A stretch of 64,000 bases of DNA from Streptomyces sp. WMMB303 (lineage in GTDB: Bacteria > Actinomycetota > Actinomycetes > Streptomycetales > Streptomycetaceae): assembly GCF_029351045.1 (NCBI RefSeq), contig NZ_JARKIN010000001.1:989001-1053000 (forward strand). Direction: 5' to 3'. Below are positions 1 through 8,359 of the stretch, piece by piece. Position 1 is the first letter of the stretch. Each line of letters begins with the position of its first letter. The position numbers and the translations under genes were made by a program. Under the pieces are notes generated by a model. That model was not told the DNA's origin, searched no databases, and saw only the letters and a list, made by a program, of their open reading frames with translations.

Positions 1-876
1 TGCGGCGAGTTCGGTGGCGCCGAGTACGGACCGGGCGGCGTGGTCAGGGGCGAGGCAGGCGGTGATCAGTGCCCGCCAGTCCTCCGGGACGCCGTTGTGC
101 AGCCGCAGTTCGGCGCCACCGCGTGCGTACGCCTGGGCGGAGAGCGCGCGGGCCCGCGGAGTGCCGCCCGGGAAGGGGTGCAACCCGCCGGTGAGCACCT
201 GGTGGGCCAGCACCCCGAAGGCCCAGATGTCCGCCGTGGGGCGCAGCACGCTGCTGCCGCCCTCGCGCTCCGACCACCACTCGGGCGGTACGTGATCGAG
301 GGAACCCAGCGGCGGCACGTAGGCGTGGGTGCCGTCGAGTTCGGCCGTCAGCCCGAAGTCGCCCAGCCACACCTCGCCCTCCGGCCCCAGCAGCACGTTG
401 CCGGGCTTGAGGTCGCCGTGCACCCAGCCACGCTCGTGGATGTGTGCCAGTCCGGCGCCGACAGCGGCCAGAACGCGGGCGGCGTCCGGCAGCGGGCCGG
501 CCTCCGCCCCACGGCTCTCCAGCCGCTCCTGAAGGCTGAGTTCGGCCCGGTCCATGACGAGGGCCGTGGCACCGTCCAGGCCGGGCCGCTCGGGATCGTG
601 GACGGTGCGGACCTCGCGGATCCGCACCAGGTTCGGGTGGCGGGTCTCCAGGCCGAAGCGCGCCTCGCGGCGCACCGCCTCGGCCATGGACGCGCGCTGC
701 CCGGGTGGCAGCAACTGGGTCGGCAGGAGCTTCACAGCGGCCGGTGCGCCGTCGCCGGCCCGCTGGGCCGCGTGGACGACGCCCCAACTGCCCGCGCCGA
801 GCCGACCGGCCAGCTCCCACTCCCCCACCCGGTAGCCGGCCGGCACATCGAGCCGCTCCCGCGCCTGGTCAGTCAT
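1..876 (-). CDS. Serine/threonine protein kinase (partial, C-terminus beyond window)
   Basis: The first 292 codons of a Hanks-type eukaryotic-like kinase are present; the gene runs off the left edge. The glycine loop LGAGSWGVVHA lies near residues 27-37, the probable ATP-binding lysine is K49, the catalytic loop HGDLKPGN spans residues 153-160 (D155 catalytic, N160 metal-binding) and the DFG aspartate is D173. No membrane segment is seen in the visible part. The ATG overlaps the end of the upstream FHA gene by 8 bp, so the two are probably translated together and work as kinase and phosphothreonine-reading partner. Kinase identity is certain from the motifs; the substrate is unknown. Confidence 0.93.
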   Translation of the reverse strand, partial: MTDQARERLDVPAGYRVGEWELAGRLGAGSWGVVHAAQRAGDGAPAAVKLLPTQLLPPGQRASMAEAVRREARFGLETRHPNLVRIREVRTVHDPERPGLDGATALVMDRAELSLQERLESRGAEAGPLPDAARVLAAVGAGLAHIHERGWVHGDLKPGNVLLGPEGEVWLGDFGLTAELDGTHAYVPPLGSLDHVPPEWWSEREGGSSVLRPTADIWAFGVLAHQVLTGGLHPFPGGTPRARALSAQAYARGGAELRLHNGVPEDWRALITACLAPDHAARSVLGATELAA

Positions 877-1642
877 CCGCGGCGCGCTGCTGCCCGGCGG
901 GGCGCAGCAGCGAGAGGTGCTCCTCGCGCACCAGGTCGAAACGGAGTGCGAGGGCGACGAGTTCGGCGCGCTTGTGGTGGTTGCCGGTGCCGCCCTCCTC
1001 CTCGCCGCGCAACCGGAGTTTGACCGTCGCCAGGTACTCGATGTGGTAGTTGACCGCCGAGCGGGTCAGTTCCCGGCAGCTCTCCAGCGGGCGCAGTCGC
1101 TCCAGGATCTCGCTGACGCCGGGCAGGGCACCGCTGGAGGGGTCACGCAGTCGGGGTTCGCACAGGGCGAGCAGCACCAGAAAGTACTTGGCGGTCCGGT
1201 CCAGCGCGAAGGGGCTCTGCGTCGGTTCACCGGCACCGGTTCCGGAGCCCCCGTCCTGGTAGGCGTGTTCGGGCGCGAACACCTTGAAACGCACCTCGCC
1301 GTCCCGGGAGGGCAGCACCACCCGGGAGAACTCGAAGGGCACCGGCGCGCCCAGTCTGCCGGGCGCGACCTTCACATGCTCCCCCGCTCCCTCCATGTTC
1401 TCCACCACGTAGGTGACGTGCCCGCTGTAGTTGGAGAGCCGCCAGTAGTCCTCGGCCGCGGTGATCCGTCCCGCGAGCCGGGACACCCCCGGATCCGGCA
1501 GCGCCACCTGGACCGGGATGCCCGGACCGCCGCGGCCGAAGTCCGCCGTCTCGCCGGGACCGAGACGCAGCAGGCACGGCCGGTCGGCGGACCCGGCGGC
1601 ACCTTCCCGCCGGTCCGGCAGTTGCACGATGACCGTCTCCAT
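869..1642 (-). CDS. FHA domain-containing protein
   Basis: A 257-residue protein with an N-terminal forkhead-associated-type beta sandwich (about residues 30-120, including GRGGPG and a VSRLAGRI stretch in place of the usual SRxH) and a C-terminal helical region (about 150-240) resembling a winged-helix fold. FHA domains bind phosphothreonine. The gene overlaps the downstream kinase gene by 8 bp, so it is probably that kinase's substrate or adaptor. The C-terminal helix set, with ESCRELTRSAVNYHIEYL, suggests nucleic-acid or protein binding, but this is inference. Confidence 0.82.
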   Translation of the reverse strand: METVIVQLPDRREGAAGSADRPCLLRLGPGETADFGRGGPGIPVQVALPDPGVSRLAGRITAAEDYWRLSNYSGHVTYVVENMEGAGEHVKVAPGRLGAPVPFEFSRVVLPSRDGEVRFKVFAPEHAYQDGGSGTGAGEPTQSPFALDRTAKYFLVLLALCEPRLRDPSSGALPGVSEILERLRPLESCRELTRSAVNYHIEYLATVKLRLRGEEEGGTGNHHKRAELVALALRFDLVREEHLSLLRPAGQQRAADD

Positions 1643-1847
1643 CCTCTGCCTCCCCCTCCGGCCGCGGGCATCCTAGTCGACCCTGACATCCGTCAGGGTC
1701 GACGCTGAACGCTCACCTGCCAGTATGGGAGGTTTTCAGCCCCGGACCGGGCACGCGCCACTCCTGCGGGTGACGGCGTCGGTGGAGCGGAGCCGCCCTC
1801 CGGGCCCCCGCGGCACCGCACGGCACCGGGGCCCGGTGGGCGCGGTG

Positions 1848-2927
1848 TCAGATTTCGAACCGGTCCAGGTGGCGGGGCGACAGGACGCGGCTGCCGGAGC
1901 CCGCGGCCCTGCGGAGCCGGTCGACGGCGGCCCGGTCGACCGTACCGTGCACCGCGGGGTCGTCCAGCGGCGTGACCAGGTCGTCGTGGTGGCTGGGCAC
2001 GATGACGCGGGGCCCGCCCAGTGTTTCGAGGGCGCGCTCGACGTAGTCGTGCACGGCGGCGTGCCCGCTGGCGCCGAGCACCAGGACGTCGGGCCGGGCG
2101 CCGGAGACCTCTCGGGCCGCGAAGTTGGCCGTACCGCTCAGGAACAAGACCGTCAGCCGGTCGCCGACGGTCACCTGATAGCCGAGCGTGCCGCCCTCGA
2201 CCAGGTCGTTCAGGGTCCGGGGCCGGGCCGGTGGCGCGGTCAGGGTGCCGTAGGGGTCGAAGCCGTAGCCGCCGACCTGGCTGTGCAGACTGCGCACCAC
2301 CTCGACGGTGTAGTCGGGACGGGAACGCCTGCCGGACTGCTGCAGGGGGTGGCGCAGCACCTCACCGCCGGAGACCACCGCGGGCCGGTGCTTGCGCCCC
2401 TTGCCGGGGACTCCCATGGCGGTGAGCAGGTGCAGATGGGTCTCCGAGCCGAGCACGGTGATCTCCGCGTCCCGCCAGGCCGGGTGCTCAAGCAGATAGG
2501 GGACGTCGGCGAGGTGGTCCCAGTGGCCGTGGGTGAGCAGCAGGAACTCAGGTGCCGCGGTGAGGTGTTCGCGCAGCACCCGGTCGATGATGCGGTGGTC
2601 CACCTCCAGCTTCCTGGTCATGTCGGGCTTGCCGTCGGCGCCCGTGAAGCGCTGGCGGGTCAGGTAGGGATCGATCACCACCCGGTGTCCGTCGAAGGTC
2701 ATCTCCCAGCCCGCGATGCCCAGCCAGCGCAGCCGGACCCCGCTGTTCCCGGGGCGGCCGCGGCGGGTGGCGGGGCGGGCGTCGGTCGCCCCGAGGCCGG
2801 GGAGTGCGCCGGCCGCGGAGGCTGTGGCGATCCCCGTGGCGCCGACGGCTCCGGCGGCGAGGCCGGTGCGCAGCACACCCCGGCGGCTCGGGCGCTGCGG
2901 GACGACTGCGGACTGCTGGTCCGGCAT
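1848..2927 (-). CDS. Tat-exported MBL-fold metallohydrolase
   Basis: A 359-residue protein beginning with a twin-arginine signal ([13 protein letters not shown], residues 14-26, then a hydrophobic stretch to about 40), so it is probably exported folded. The metallo-beta-lactamase-fold motif HGHWDH is at residues 133-138 and later histidines ([18 protein letters not shown]) are likely metal ligands. Family members are UlaG-like hydrolases of varied specificity. The ATG at 2925-2927 has the Shine-Dalgarno GAGGAG. It is divergent from the LysR gene, with a candidate operator between them. The substrate is unknown; activity on beta-lactams should not be assumed. Confidence 0.88.
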   Translation of the reverse strand: MPDQQSAVVPQRPSRRGVLRTGLAAGAVGATGIATASAAGALPGLGATDARPATRRGRPGNSGVRLRWLGIAGWEMTFDGHRVVIDPYLTRQRFTGADGKPDMTRKLEVDHRIIDRVLREHLTAAPEFLLLTHGHWDHLADVPYLLEHPAWRDAEITVLGSETHLHLLTAMGVPGKGRKHRPAVVSGGEVLRHPLQQSGRRSRPDYTVEVVRSLHSQVGGYGFDPYGTLTAPPARPRTLNDLVEGGTLGYQVTVGDRLTVLFLSGTANFAAREVSGARPDVLVLGASGHAAVHDYVERALETLGGPRVIVPSHHDDLVTPLDDPAVHGTVDRAAVDRLRRAAGSGSRVLSPRHLDRFEI

Positions 2928-3024
2928 GGGTGACTCCTCGGTCCGGGGCTGTGCGGGCTTCCCGCGCCGCGGTGGCCGGACCGGGCTCGGGAGCAGGGAG
3001 TCAAACCCAGGGGAACCTCGATGT

Positions 3025-3054
3025 CGAATACACTCTCGATTGGAAAACGATTCG
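3025..3054. promoter_or_regulatory. Candidate LysR operator in the MBL/LysR divergent region
   Basis: CGAAT and ATTCG form outer arms at 3025-3029 and 3050-3054. Inside them, TCGATTGGAAAACGA (3036-3050) is an imperfect dyad. The site lies 34-63 bp before the LysR ATG, in the usual place for an autoregulatory site of a divergently oriented LysR gene. This is a pattern call only. Confidence 0.4.
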
Positions 3055-3087
3055 CTCGGCATATCGCCGCAGACCACGGGGGGGCGC

Positions 3088-3966
3088 ATGCTGACGGAGC
3101 GGCATCTGGAGATCTTCGTCGCGCTCGCGGAAGAGGGACACTTCGGCGACGCCGCACAGCGCGTGGGCATCACCCAGCCGCCGCTTTCGCAGGCTCTGCG
3201 ACGACTGGAGGCGCTGCTGGGAGTGCGGCTCTTCGACCGGGGGCGCGCGGTGTCCCTGACCCCGGAAGGCGCGCTGCTGCTCCCGCACGCGCGCCGCGCC
3301 CTGACCGCACTGGCCGAACTGCGGGAGAACGGGGCGCGGGAGCACGCGGACGGGCAGCGCCTCCGGCTCGGTCTGCCGCCCGAACTGCCGCCCCCGCTCG
3401 GCGCCGCGCTCGCCGCGGCCCCGGTCCGGGCCGGTGTCAGCGGCCGGGTCTCGGTGCTGACCGCGCCGACGGCCGCCCTGCTGGCGGACGTCTCCGCGGG
3501 ACGGCTGGATCTGGCCGTGGTGCGCCACCCCGCCGTTCTGCACGGGCCGGCCGCGGGACCGGTGGCGCTGCTGCCGACCTGGCTGCTGGCCCCCGGCGGT
3601 ACCGACGGCCCGGGGGTCCGGCAGTTGCCGTACGCCGTCCGTCCGCGGGCTGAAGCGCCCGCCGCACACGACCTGTTCCTGGACACGCTGGCGGGGCGGG
3701 GGCGGCGGGTGGAGACGGTGGTCGTCTCGGACGAACGGGCCGGACTCGCCCTGGCAGCCGCCGGGCAGGCCGTACTGGTCACCGCGGACTCCGAACTGCG
3801 GGCCGACGGTGTCGTGCGGCAGCCGACCACCGCTCCGGCGCTGCCGCTGCGGCTGCGTGTGGTGTGGGACGCGCGGCGGCTGGCGGCGGCCGGCGCGGAC
3901 GCGGCGGCCGAAGTGCTGGTGGAGGCGTTGGCCGCCGGGCGAACGGTTCGGGAGGGCGGGCGATGA
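3088..3966 (+). CDS. LysR family transcriptional regulator
   Basis: A 292-residue LysR-type regulator. The winged helix-turn-helix occupies residues 1-60 ([18 protein letters not shown], then [16 protein letters not shown]), followed by a short effector-binding domain. The ATG was chosen because the HTH begins immediately after it. The gene overlaps the next gene by ATGA, so regulator and serine hydrolase are translationally coupled. In some streptomycetes LysR regulators neighbour class A beta-lactamase genes, which fits this pairing. Confidence 0.92.
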   Translation: MLTERHLEIFVALAEEGHFGDAAQRVGITQPPLSQALRRLEALLGVRLFDRGRAVSLTPEGALLLPHARRALTALAELRENGAREHADGQRLRLGLPPELPPPLGAALAAAPVRAGVSGRVSVLTAPTAALLADVSAGRLDLAVVRHPAVLHGPAAGPVALLPTWLLAPGGTDGPGVRQLPYAVRPRAEAPAAHDLFLDTLAGRGRRVETVVVSDERAGLALAAAGQAVLVTADSELRADGVVRQPTTAPALPLRLRVVWDARRLAAAGADAAAEVLVEALAAGRTVREGGR

Positions 3967-4868
3967 GCCCGGCCTCGGGCAAGGGCGTGGAGCGCACGCT
4001 GCGGGGGATGTTCGAGGACGCCGGGGTGCGCGGCTGGCTGCATGTGGCCGAACTGCGCCGCCCCTCGGCCCGGGTGACGGTCGACGCGGACGGCTTCGCG
4101 CTGATGGGCTCGGTCTACAAGGTGCCGCTCATGGTGGCCTACTGCCGGCAGGTGGACGCGGGCGCACTCGACCCGCGGCAGCGCCTCACGCTGCCCCCCG
4201 GGGACCGGCTTCCCGGGCCGACCGGTCTCTCCCTGCTGCGGGACGAGGTGTCGATGTCCCTGCGCGATCTGGTCGTCATGATGATGAGCATCTCGGACAA
4301 CGCGGCGGCCGACGCCGTGCTGCGGCAGGTCGGTACCGCGGCGGTCGAGGAGACCTGCGCGGCGCTCGGGCTCTCCCGCACCCGGTTGGACGGCGGCGCC
4401 GCCGGATCCCTGGCGCGGCTGCTCGCGGAGACCGGCGCGGAGTCGGTGGAGGCGGCCCTGGCCCGGATCGCCGACAACGACCGGGCGGTGCCGCCGGGCG
4501 TCTACGACCCCGCGTGGGCGGCCGCGACCACCCCGGCGGAGCTCGCCGCACTGCTGCGCGCCGTCTGGCTGGACGAGGCCGCCTCCCCCGGCAGTTGCGC
4601 CTTCATGCGCGCCACGATGGGGCTCCAGCCCTGGCAGCACCGGCTCGCGGCAGGCTTCCCCTACGACGAGGTGGCGGTGTACGGCAAGACGGGGACGTTC
4701 GGCGCGATGCGGCATGAGGCCGGCGTGGTCGAACTGGCCGACGGGCGCGGATACACGGCTGTCGTCTTCACGCAGGCCGCGCGCGCGGACCGCAGGCTGC
4801 CCCGCGCGGACGCGGTCATCGGTGCCGCCGCCCGCACCGCTGTCGAGCACTTGCGCGGCGACGAGTAG
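3963..4868 (+). CDS. Class A beta-lactamase-like serine hydrolase
   Basis: A 301-residue protein with three penicillin-recognising motifs in order: SVYK (S50 nucleophile, K53), SDN (111-113) and KTG (242-244). There is no signal peptide, so it is probably cytoplasmic, unlike typical secreted beta-lactamases. The omega-loop ExxLN motif that supplies the deacylating glutamate of class A enzymes is not recognisable between SDN and KTG. It may therefore be a slow-turnover penicillin-binding enzyme or an esterase/amidase of the same fold. It is coupled to the preceding LysR gene by a 4-bp overlap. Confidence 0.85.
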   Translation: MSPASGKGVERTLRGMFEDAGVRGWLHVAELRRPSARVTVDADGFALMGSVYKVPLMVAYCRQVDAGALDPRQRLTLPPGDRLPGPTGLSLLRDEVSMSLRDLVVMMMSISDNAAADAVLRQVGTAAVEETCAALGLSRTRLDGGAAGSLARLLAETGAESVEAALARIADNDRAVPPGVYDPAWAAATTPAELAALLRAVWLDEAASPGSCAFMRATMGLQPWQHRLAAGFPYDEVAVYGKTGTFGAMRHEAGVVELADGRGYTAVVFTQAARADRRLPRADAVIGAAARTAVEHLRGDE

Positions 4869-4990
4869 CGCCCTGCCCGGGGCGCACGGAGGGCCGGTCG
4901 GATCGGCGGCGGGTCCCGCGCCTACCGGGTCGGCGCGGCCAGAGCCCGCCTCCGGGGACCCGGGAGCGGGGGAGTTCGGCCCGGGGCCGT

Positions 4991-5989
4991 TCAGGCGGCG
5001 GCGCGCGGCGGGCGGGCGTTGCTGTCCTCGTCCTCCCGCTCCTCGATCTCCTCGCGCACCCGCCGGCAGGCCGCCGCGAGCAGGCGGGAGACGTGCATCT
5101 GCGAGACGCCCAGCCGACGGGCTATCTGCGACTGGGTGAGCTCGCGGAAGAAGCGCAGATACAGCAGGCGCTGCTCGCGCTCGGGGAGGCGGCACAGGCA
5201 GGAGCGGACCGCCTCACGGTCGACGACGTGGTCGTAGCCGCCCTCGTCGGAGCTGAGGGTGTCCATCAGGCAGATCGCCCCGTCTCCGCCGTCGCCTCCG
5301 CCACCGGCCTCGGAGGCGACCGGTGCGTCCAGGGAGAGCGAGTTGAAGCACTGGAGGGCTTCCATCCCGGTGAGGATGTCCTCCTCGGAGAGGCCGCTGT
5401 GGGCCGCCAGCTCGGCGACGGTCGGGGAGCGCCCGGACGAGGTCAGCTCCAGCTCCCGCAGGCTCGCGCGGACGCGGTTGCGCAGGTCCTGGACGCGGCG
5501 CGGGACGTGGATCTCCCACATGTTGTCCCGGAAATGGCGCTTGAGCTCGCCGTAGATGGTGGGGATGGCGAAGGTCTCGAAGGCGTTGCCCCGGGCGGGG
5601 TCGTAGCGCTCGACGGACTTGACCAGCGCGAGCGCGGCCACCTGCTCGAGGTCTTCGAGCGACTCGCCGCGGTTGCGGAACTTGCGGGCCAGCCGGTGTG
5701 CCATCGGCAGCCACGCCGTGACCACGCAGTCCTGGAGCCGACGGCGCTCGGGGCAGTCTTCGGGCAGTTTCGCCAGCGCGGCGAAGTCGGCCGCGGTGTC
5801 GGGCGCGTCGTGATGGGTACGACGGGGGGTGCGGGCCGAGGTGGACGGGTCGGCCTCGTCGGAGGTGACTCCGCCCCGAGGGCTGTGGGACGCCGCGGCG
5901 TCCTCGGCCGGGAAGGGGTCGCTGCCGCCCTGGTCCGGGGCGACGATGGGGCTGTCGTCCTCGGTGGTGCGAATCTGCGTGGTCTTCAT
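4991..5989 (-). CDS. RNA polymerase sigma factor, SigB/SigF/SigG family
   Basis: A 332-residue group 3 sigma factor. Region 2 includes LEDLEQVAALALVKSVERYD and FETFAIPTIYGELKRHFRD, region 3 is around SPTVAELAAHSGLSEEDI, and region 4 carries the HTH LTQSQIARRLGVSQMHVSRL near the C-terminus. The N-terminal 80 residues are a low-complexity Thr/Asp/Pro extension. The ATG at 5987-5989 follows GGGAGTGAG. No anti-sigma or anti-anti-sigma gene adjoins it, so its control must be encoded elsewhere. Streptomyces have many paralogs used in osmotic and developmental responses. Confidence 0.93.
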   Translation of the reverse strand: MKTTQIRTTEDDSPIVAPDQGGSDPFPAEDAAASHSPRGGVTSDEADPSTSARTPRRTHHDAPDTAADFAALAKLPEDCPERRRLQDCVVTAWLPMAHRLARKFRNRGESLEDLEQVAALALVKSVERYDPARGNAFETFAIPTIYGELKRHFRDNMWEIHVPRRVQDLRNRVRASLRELELTSSGRSPTVAELAAHSGLSEEDILTGMEALQCFNSLSLDAPVASEAGGGGDGGDGAICLMDTLSSDEGGYDHVVDREAVRSCLCRLPEREQRLLYLRFFRELTQSQIARRLGVSQMHVSRLLAAACRRVREEIEEREDEDSNARPPRAAA

Positions 5990-6266
5990 GGACTGCTCAC
6001 TCCCACGTCTCACATGGGTGCTGCGCAAGACAGGCGGGAAGCGACCCCCAGTCCGCTTCCGGGCAGAATCTGTGCCGGCGCCGCCGTGTTTCAACGGCTC
6101 GATTTCACCGTGACACACACCACGCCGCACGGCATCTTCGCAGGTCATCCTCGAATGCGCGGGGTGGGCGCCGGTCGACGCACGGTGGCCGCGCAACCGG
6201 GCGAGCGGTCGGCCCGGAGCGCGGGGCACAGCAGCCATCGCACACGGCCGCGGCGGAGAGAGCGGG

Positions 6267-6497
6267 CTACTGCAACTCGACCAGGTAGCCCACGAAGAAC
6301 AGCAGCACGGCGACGACGACGAGGGTGATGAGCACGACCGGCACGACGCTCCAGCCGGTGGCGGGGTTGTGCTTCTCGAAGGGACCGGACTCCGATGTGC
6401 TGCCCTCCGCCGGCGGTGTCTCGCCGGGCGGCACCTCGCCACCGGCCTCCAGACCGGTGGTGGTGTCCGGATCGGGGTCAGGGTTGGTGTAGCTCAT
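6267..6497 (-). CDS. DUF6480 family small membrane protein
   Basis: A 76-residue protein. The N-terminus is an acidic, proline-rich stretch (NPDPDPDTTTGLEAGGEVPP, then PGETPPAEGSTSESG), and one transmembrane segment spans about residues 50-72 (VVPVVLITLVVVAVLLFFVGY). The N-terminal pattern matches the streptomycete DUF6480 family, whose function is unknown. The ATG was chosen because the conserved MSYTNPDPD start follows it. It is divergent from the IclR gene. Confidence 0.82.
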   Translation of the reverse strand: MSYTNPDPDPDTTTGLEAGGEVPPGETPPAEGSTSESGPFEKHNPATGWSVVPVVLITLVVVAVLLFFVGYLVELQ

Positions 6498-6573
6498 GAC
6501 TCCCGAGTGGACCGGCGCACCCCCTCGTACACCTCCACCGCGCCCGCTAGGATGTTCGGAGAGGCGATCGCTC

Positions 6574-6587
6574 TTCGATATGTCGAA
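6574..6587. promoter_or_regulatory. IclR-type operator (autoregulatory)
   Basis: TTCGATATGTCGAA is a 14-bp dyad with TTCGA/TCGAA arms, placed 12-25 bp before the IclR ATG and downstream of a TAGGAT -10-like box at 6548-6553. The same pattern (TTCGAGATTTCGAC) recurs at 15544-15557 before the sugar-acid operon, implying one regulator controls both. Confidence 0.7.
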
Positions 6588-6598
6588 CAGGAGGAGCC

Positions 6599-7369
6599 AT
6601 GGGACGGCTCGTGCCCGCGGTGACCAGGGCGCTGGACATTCTGGAGCTGTTCCTGGAGCGGGACGGCCCGCTGTCGGCACCCGACATCGTGCGCGGGCTG
6701 GGCCTGCCCCGCACCACCGTGCACGAGCTGGTCGGCACCCTGACAGCCCGCTCCTACCTGGAGCCGGTGCCCGGCCGAGCGGGCCACTACCGGCTGGGCG
6801 TGCGGGCCTACCAGCTCGGCAGCCGGTACGCCGAGCAGCTCGACCTGGCGGCCGAGGGGCAGCAGGTGGCCCGCGCGGTGGCCGAGAGCTGCCAGGAGAC
6901 GGTGCATGTGGCGATCCTGGAGGACACCGACGTCATCTACGTCGCGAAGGTGGACTCGACCCAGGCCGTGCGCATGGTCTCGGCCGCGGGCCGCCGACTG
7001 CCCGCGCACTGCACCGCCGTCGGCAAGATGCTGCTCGCCTCCCTGCCCGCCGAGGAGCTCGCCGCGCGGCTGCCCGACGGGGCCGGACTGCGTGCCATGA
7101 CGCCCAGCAGCGTCACCGACGTGGCGGCGCTGCGGAAAGAACTGGAGCAGGTCGCCGAGCGCGGGTTCGCCGTCGAGGAGAGCGAGTCGAACACCGACGT
7201 GAGCTGCGTGGCCGCGCCCGTCCGCGACCGCTCCGGCCGGGTGGTGGCGGCGCTGTCGGTCTCCGTGCCGCTGATCCGCTGGAACCGGGAGCGCGGGGAC
7301 GAGCTCGCGGAACTGGCCCGGCGCGGCGCCGGGCGGCTGTCGGAGCGGCTGGGGCACCCGGGGCGGTGA
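6599..7369 (+). CDS. IclR family transcriptional regulator
   Basis: A 256-residue IclR/KdgR-type protein. The winged HTH lies at residues 1-65 (RALDILELFLERDGPLSAPD, then LPRTTVHELVGTL) and the GAF-like effector domain at 75-250, with the typical PAHCTAVGKMLLASL segment. The Shine-Dalgarno GGAGGAG is 3-9 bases before the ATG. The downstream lactonase gene follows with a GTGA overlap. The candidate operators at 6574 and 15544 make it the likely repressor of the sugar-acid genes on both sides. Confidence 0.93.
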   Translation: MGRLVPAVTRALDILELFLERDGPLSAPDIVRGLGLPRTTVHELVGTLTARSYLEPVPGRAGHYRLGVRAYQLGSRYAEQLDLAAEGQQVARAVAESCQETVHVAILEDTDVIYVAKVDSTQAVRMVSAAGRRLPAHCTAVGKMLLASLPAEELAARLPDGAGLRAMTPSSVTDVAALRKELEQVAERGFAVEESESNTDVSCVAAPVRDRSGRVVAALSVSVPLIRWNRERGDELAELARRGAGRLSERLGHPGR

Positions 7370-7374
7370 CCGGG

Positions 7375-8220
7375 ATGCGAGCCGAGACCGCCGTGCCCGC
7401 GACTGCCGTGCTCGGCGAGGGCCCCACCTGGGACGCGGCCGCCGGGCGGCTGATCTGGGTGGACATTCTCGCCTCCCGGGTGCACACCTTCGACCCCGTG
7501 ACGGGCGGGCGCACCGTGCTGGCCACCGAGCAGCACGTGGGCGCGGCCAAGCCGCGCGCGGGCGGTGGGCTGGTCGTCAACCTGCGGGACGGGATCGGGC
7601 TGTACGACGCGGCGGGCCGCTTCCGCTGGCTGCGTCACGAGGCGGTGCCCGGCCGCCGGGGCAACGACGCGGCCGTCGCCCCCGACGGCGCGCTGTGGGC
7701 GGGCACGATGCGCTACGACGAGGCGCCGGGCGGCGGCGCCCTCGCGCGGTTCGCGCCGGACGGCCGGGCCGGCACCGTGCTGGCGGGCGTCACCGTCTCC
7801 AACGGAACCGGCTGGAGCCCCGACGGGCGGCGGTTGTACTACGTCGACAGCCCCACCCGGCGCCTGGACGTGTTCGACATCCGGGAGGACGGGCTGCCCA
7901 CCGGACGGCGCCCGCTGGCGGAGGTCGAGCCGGGCGCGGGCTACCCCGACGGACTGACCGTGGACGCGGACGGATGCGTGTGGGTGGCGCTGTGGGACGG
8001 GGGCGCGGTGCGGCGCTACACGCCCGGAGGCGCGCTGGACCGGGTGGTGGAGCTGCCGGTGCGGCGGCCCACCGCCTGCGCCTTCGGCGGCGCCGGGCTG
8101 CGCGATCTGTACATCACCACGGCCCGCGCCGGGCTCGCCGCACCCCGGCAGCCGGCCGGTTCGCTGCTGGTCCTCCGCGACGCGGGGCGGGGGCTGTGCG
8201 GGCCGCCCTTCGCCGGGTGA
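7375..8220 (+). CDS. SMP-30/gluconolactonase/LRE family sugar lactonase
   Basis: A 281-residue six-bladed beta-propeller of the SMP-30 family, which hydrolyses aldono-lactones to aldonic acids. The expected divalent-metal ligands are visible as E15 (LGEGP), N143 (VSNGTGWSPD) and D192 (YPDGLTVDADG), with N97 (RGND) as the substrate-side residue. A GTG start at 7366, overlapping the IclR stop as GTGA, would add three residues and is nearly as likely as the ATG used here. Co-transcription with the IclR gene and proximity to dehydrogenase and dehydratase genes point to the second step of an oxidative sugar pathway. Confidence 0.9.
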   Translation: MRAETAVPATAVLGEGPTWDAAAGRLIWVDILASRVHTFDPVTGGRTVLATEQHVGAAKPRAGGGLVVNLRDGIGLYDAAGRFRWLRHEAVPGRRGNDAAVAPDGALWAGTMRYDEAPGGGALARFAPDGRAGTVLAGVTVSNGTGWSPDGRRLYYVDSPTRRLDVFDIREDGLPTGRRPLAEVEPGAGYPDGLTVDADGCVWVALWDGGAVRRYTPGGALDRVVELPVRRPTACAFGGAGLRDLYITTARAGLAAPRQPAGSLLVLRDAGRGLCGPPFAG

Positions 8221-8298
8221 CGCCCACCGGGTGAGCCTTCGCCGGCCCCGGGCCTGCTCGCCGTGGGCGCACAGCGGCGGCAGCCCGCGGCGCGGGCG

Positions 8299-8346
8299 AC
8301 CGGACCGGAGGCCCGGCACCGTATGGTGCCGGGCCTCCGGTCCGGT
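8299..8346. terminator. Bidirectional terminator hairpin
   Basis: A perfect 22-bp stem (8299-8320 with 8325-8346) closes a GTAT loop between the convergent lactonase and permease genes. It lacks an obvious U-tract, as is common in streptomycetes. Confidence 0.85.
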
Positions 8347-8359
8347 TCCGCCGCCGCTC

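Noticed and set aside
1848..5195. An 1115-codon minus-strand frame joining the MBL gene to upstream DNA
   Set aside because: Only the last 359 codons are coding. The rest is antisense to the LysR and serine hydrolase genes, and the Tat signal marks the real start at 2927.
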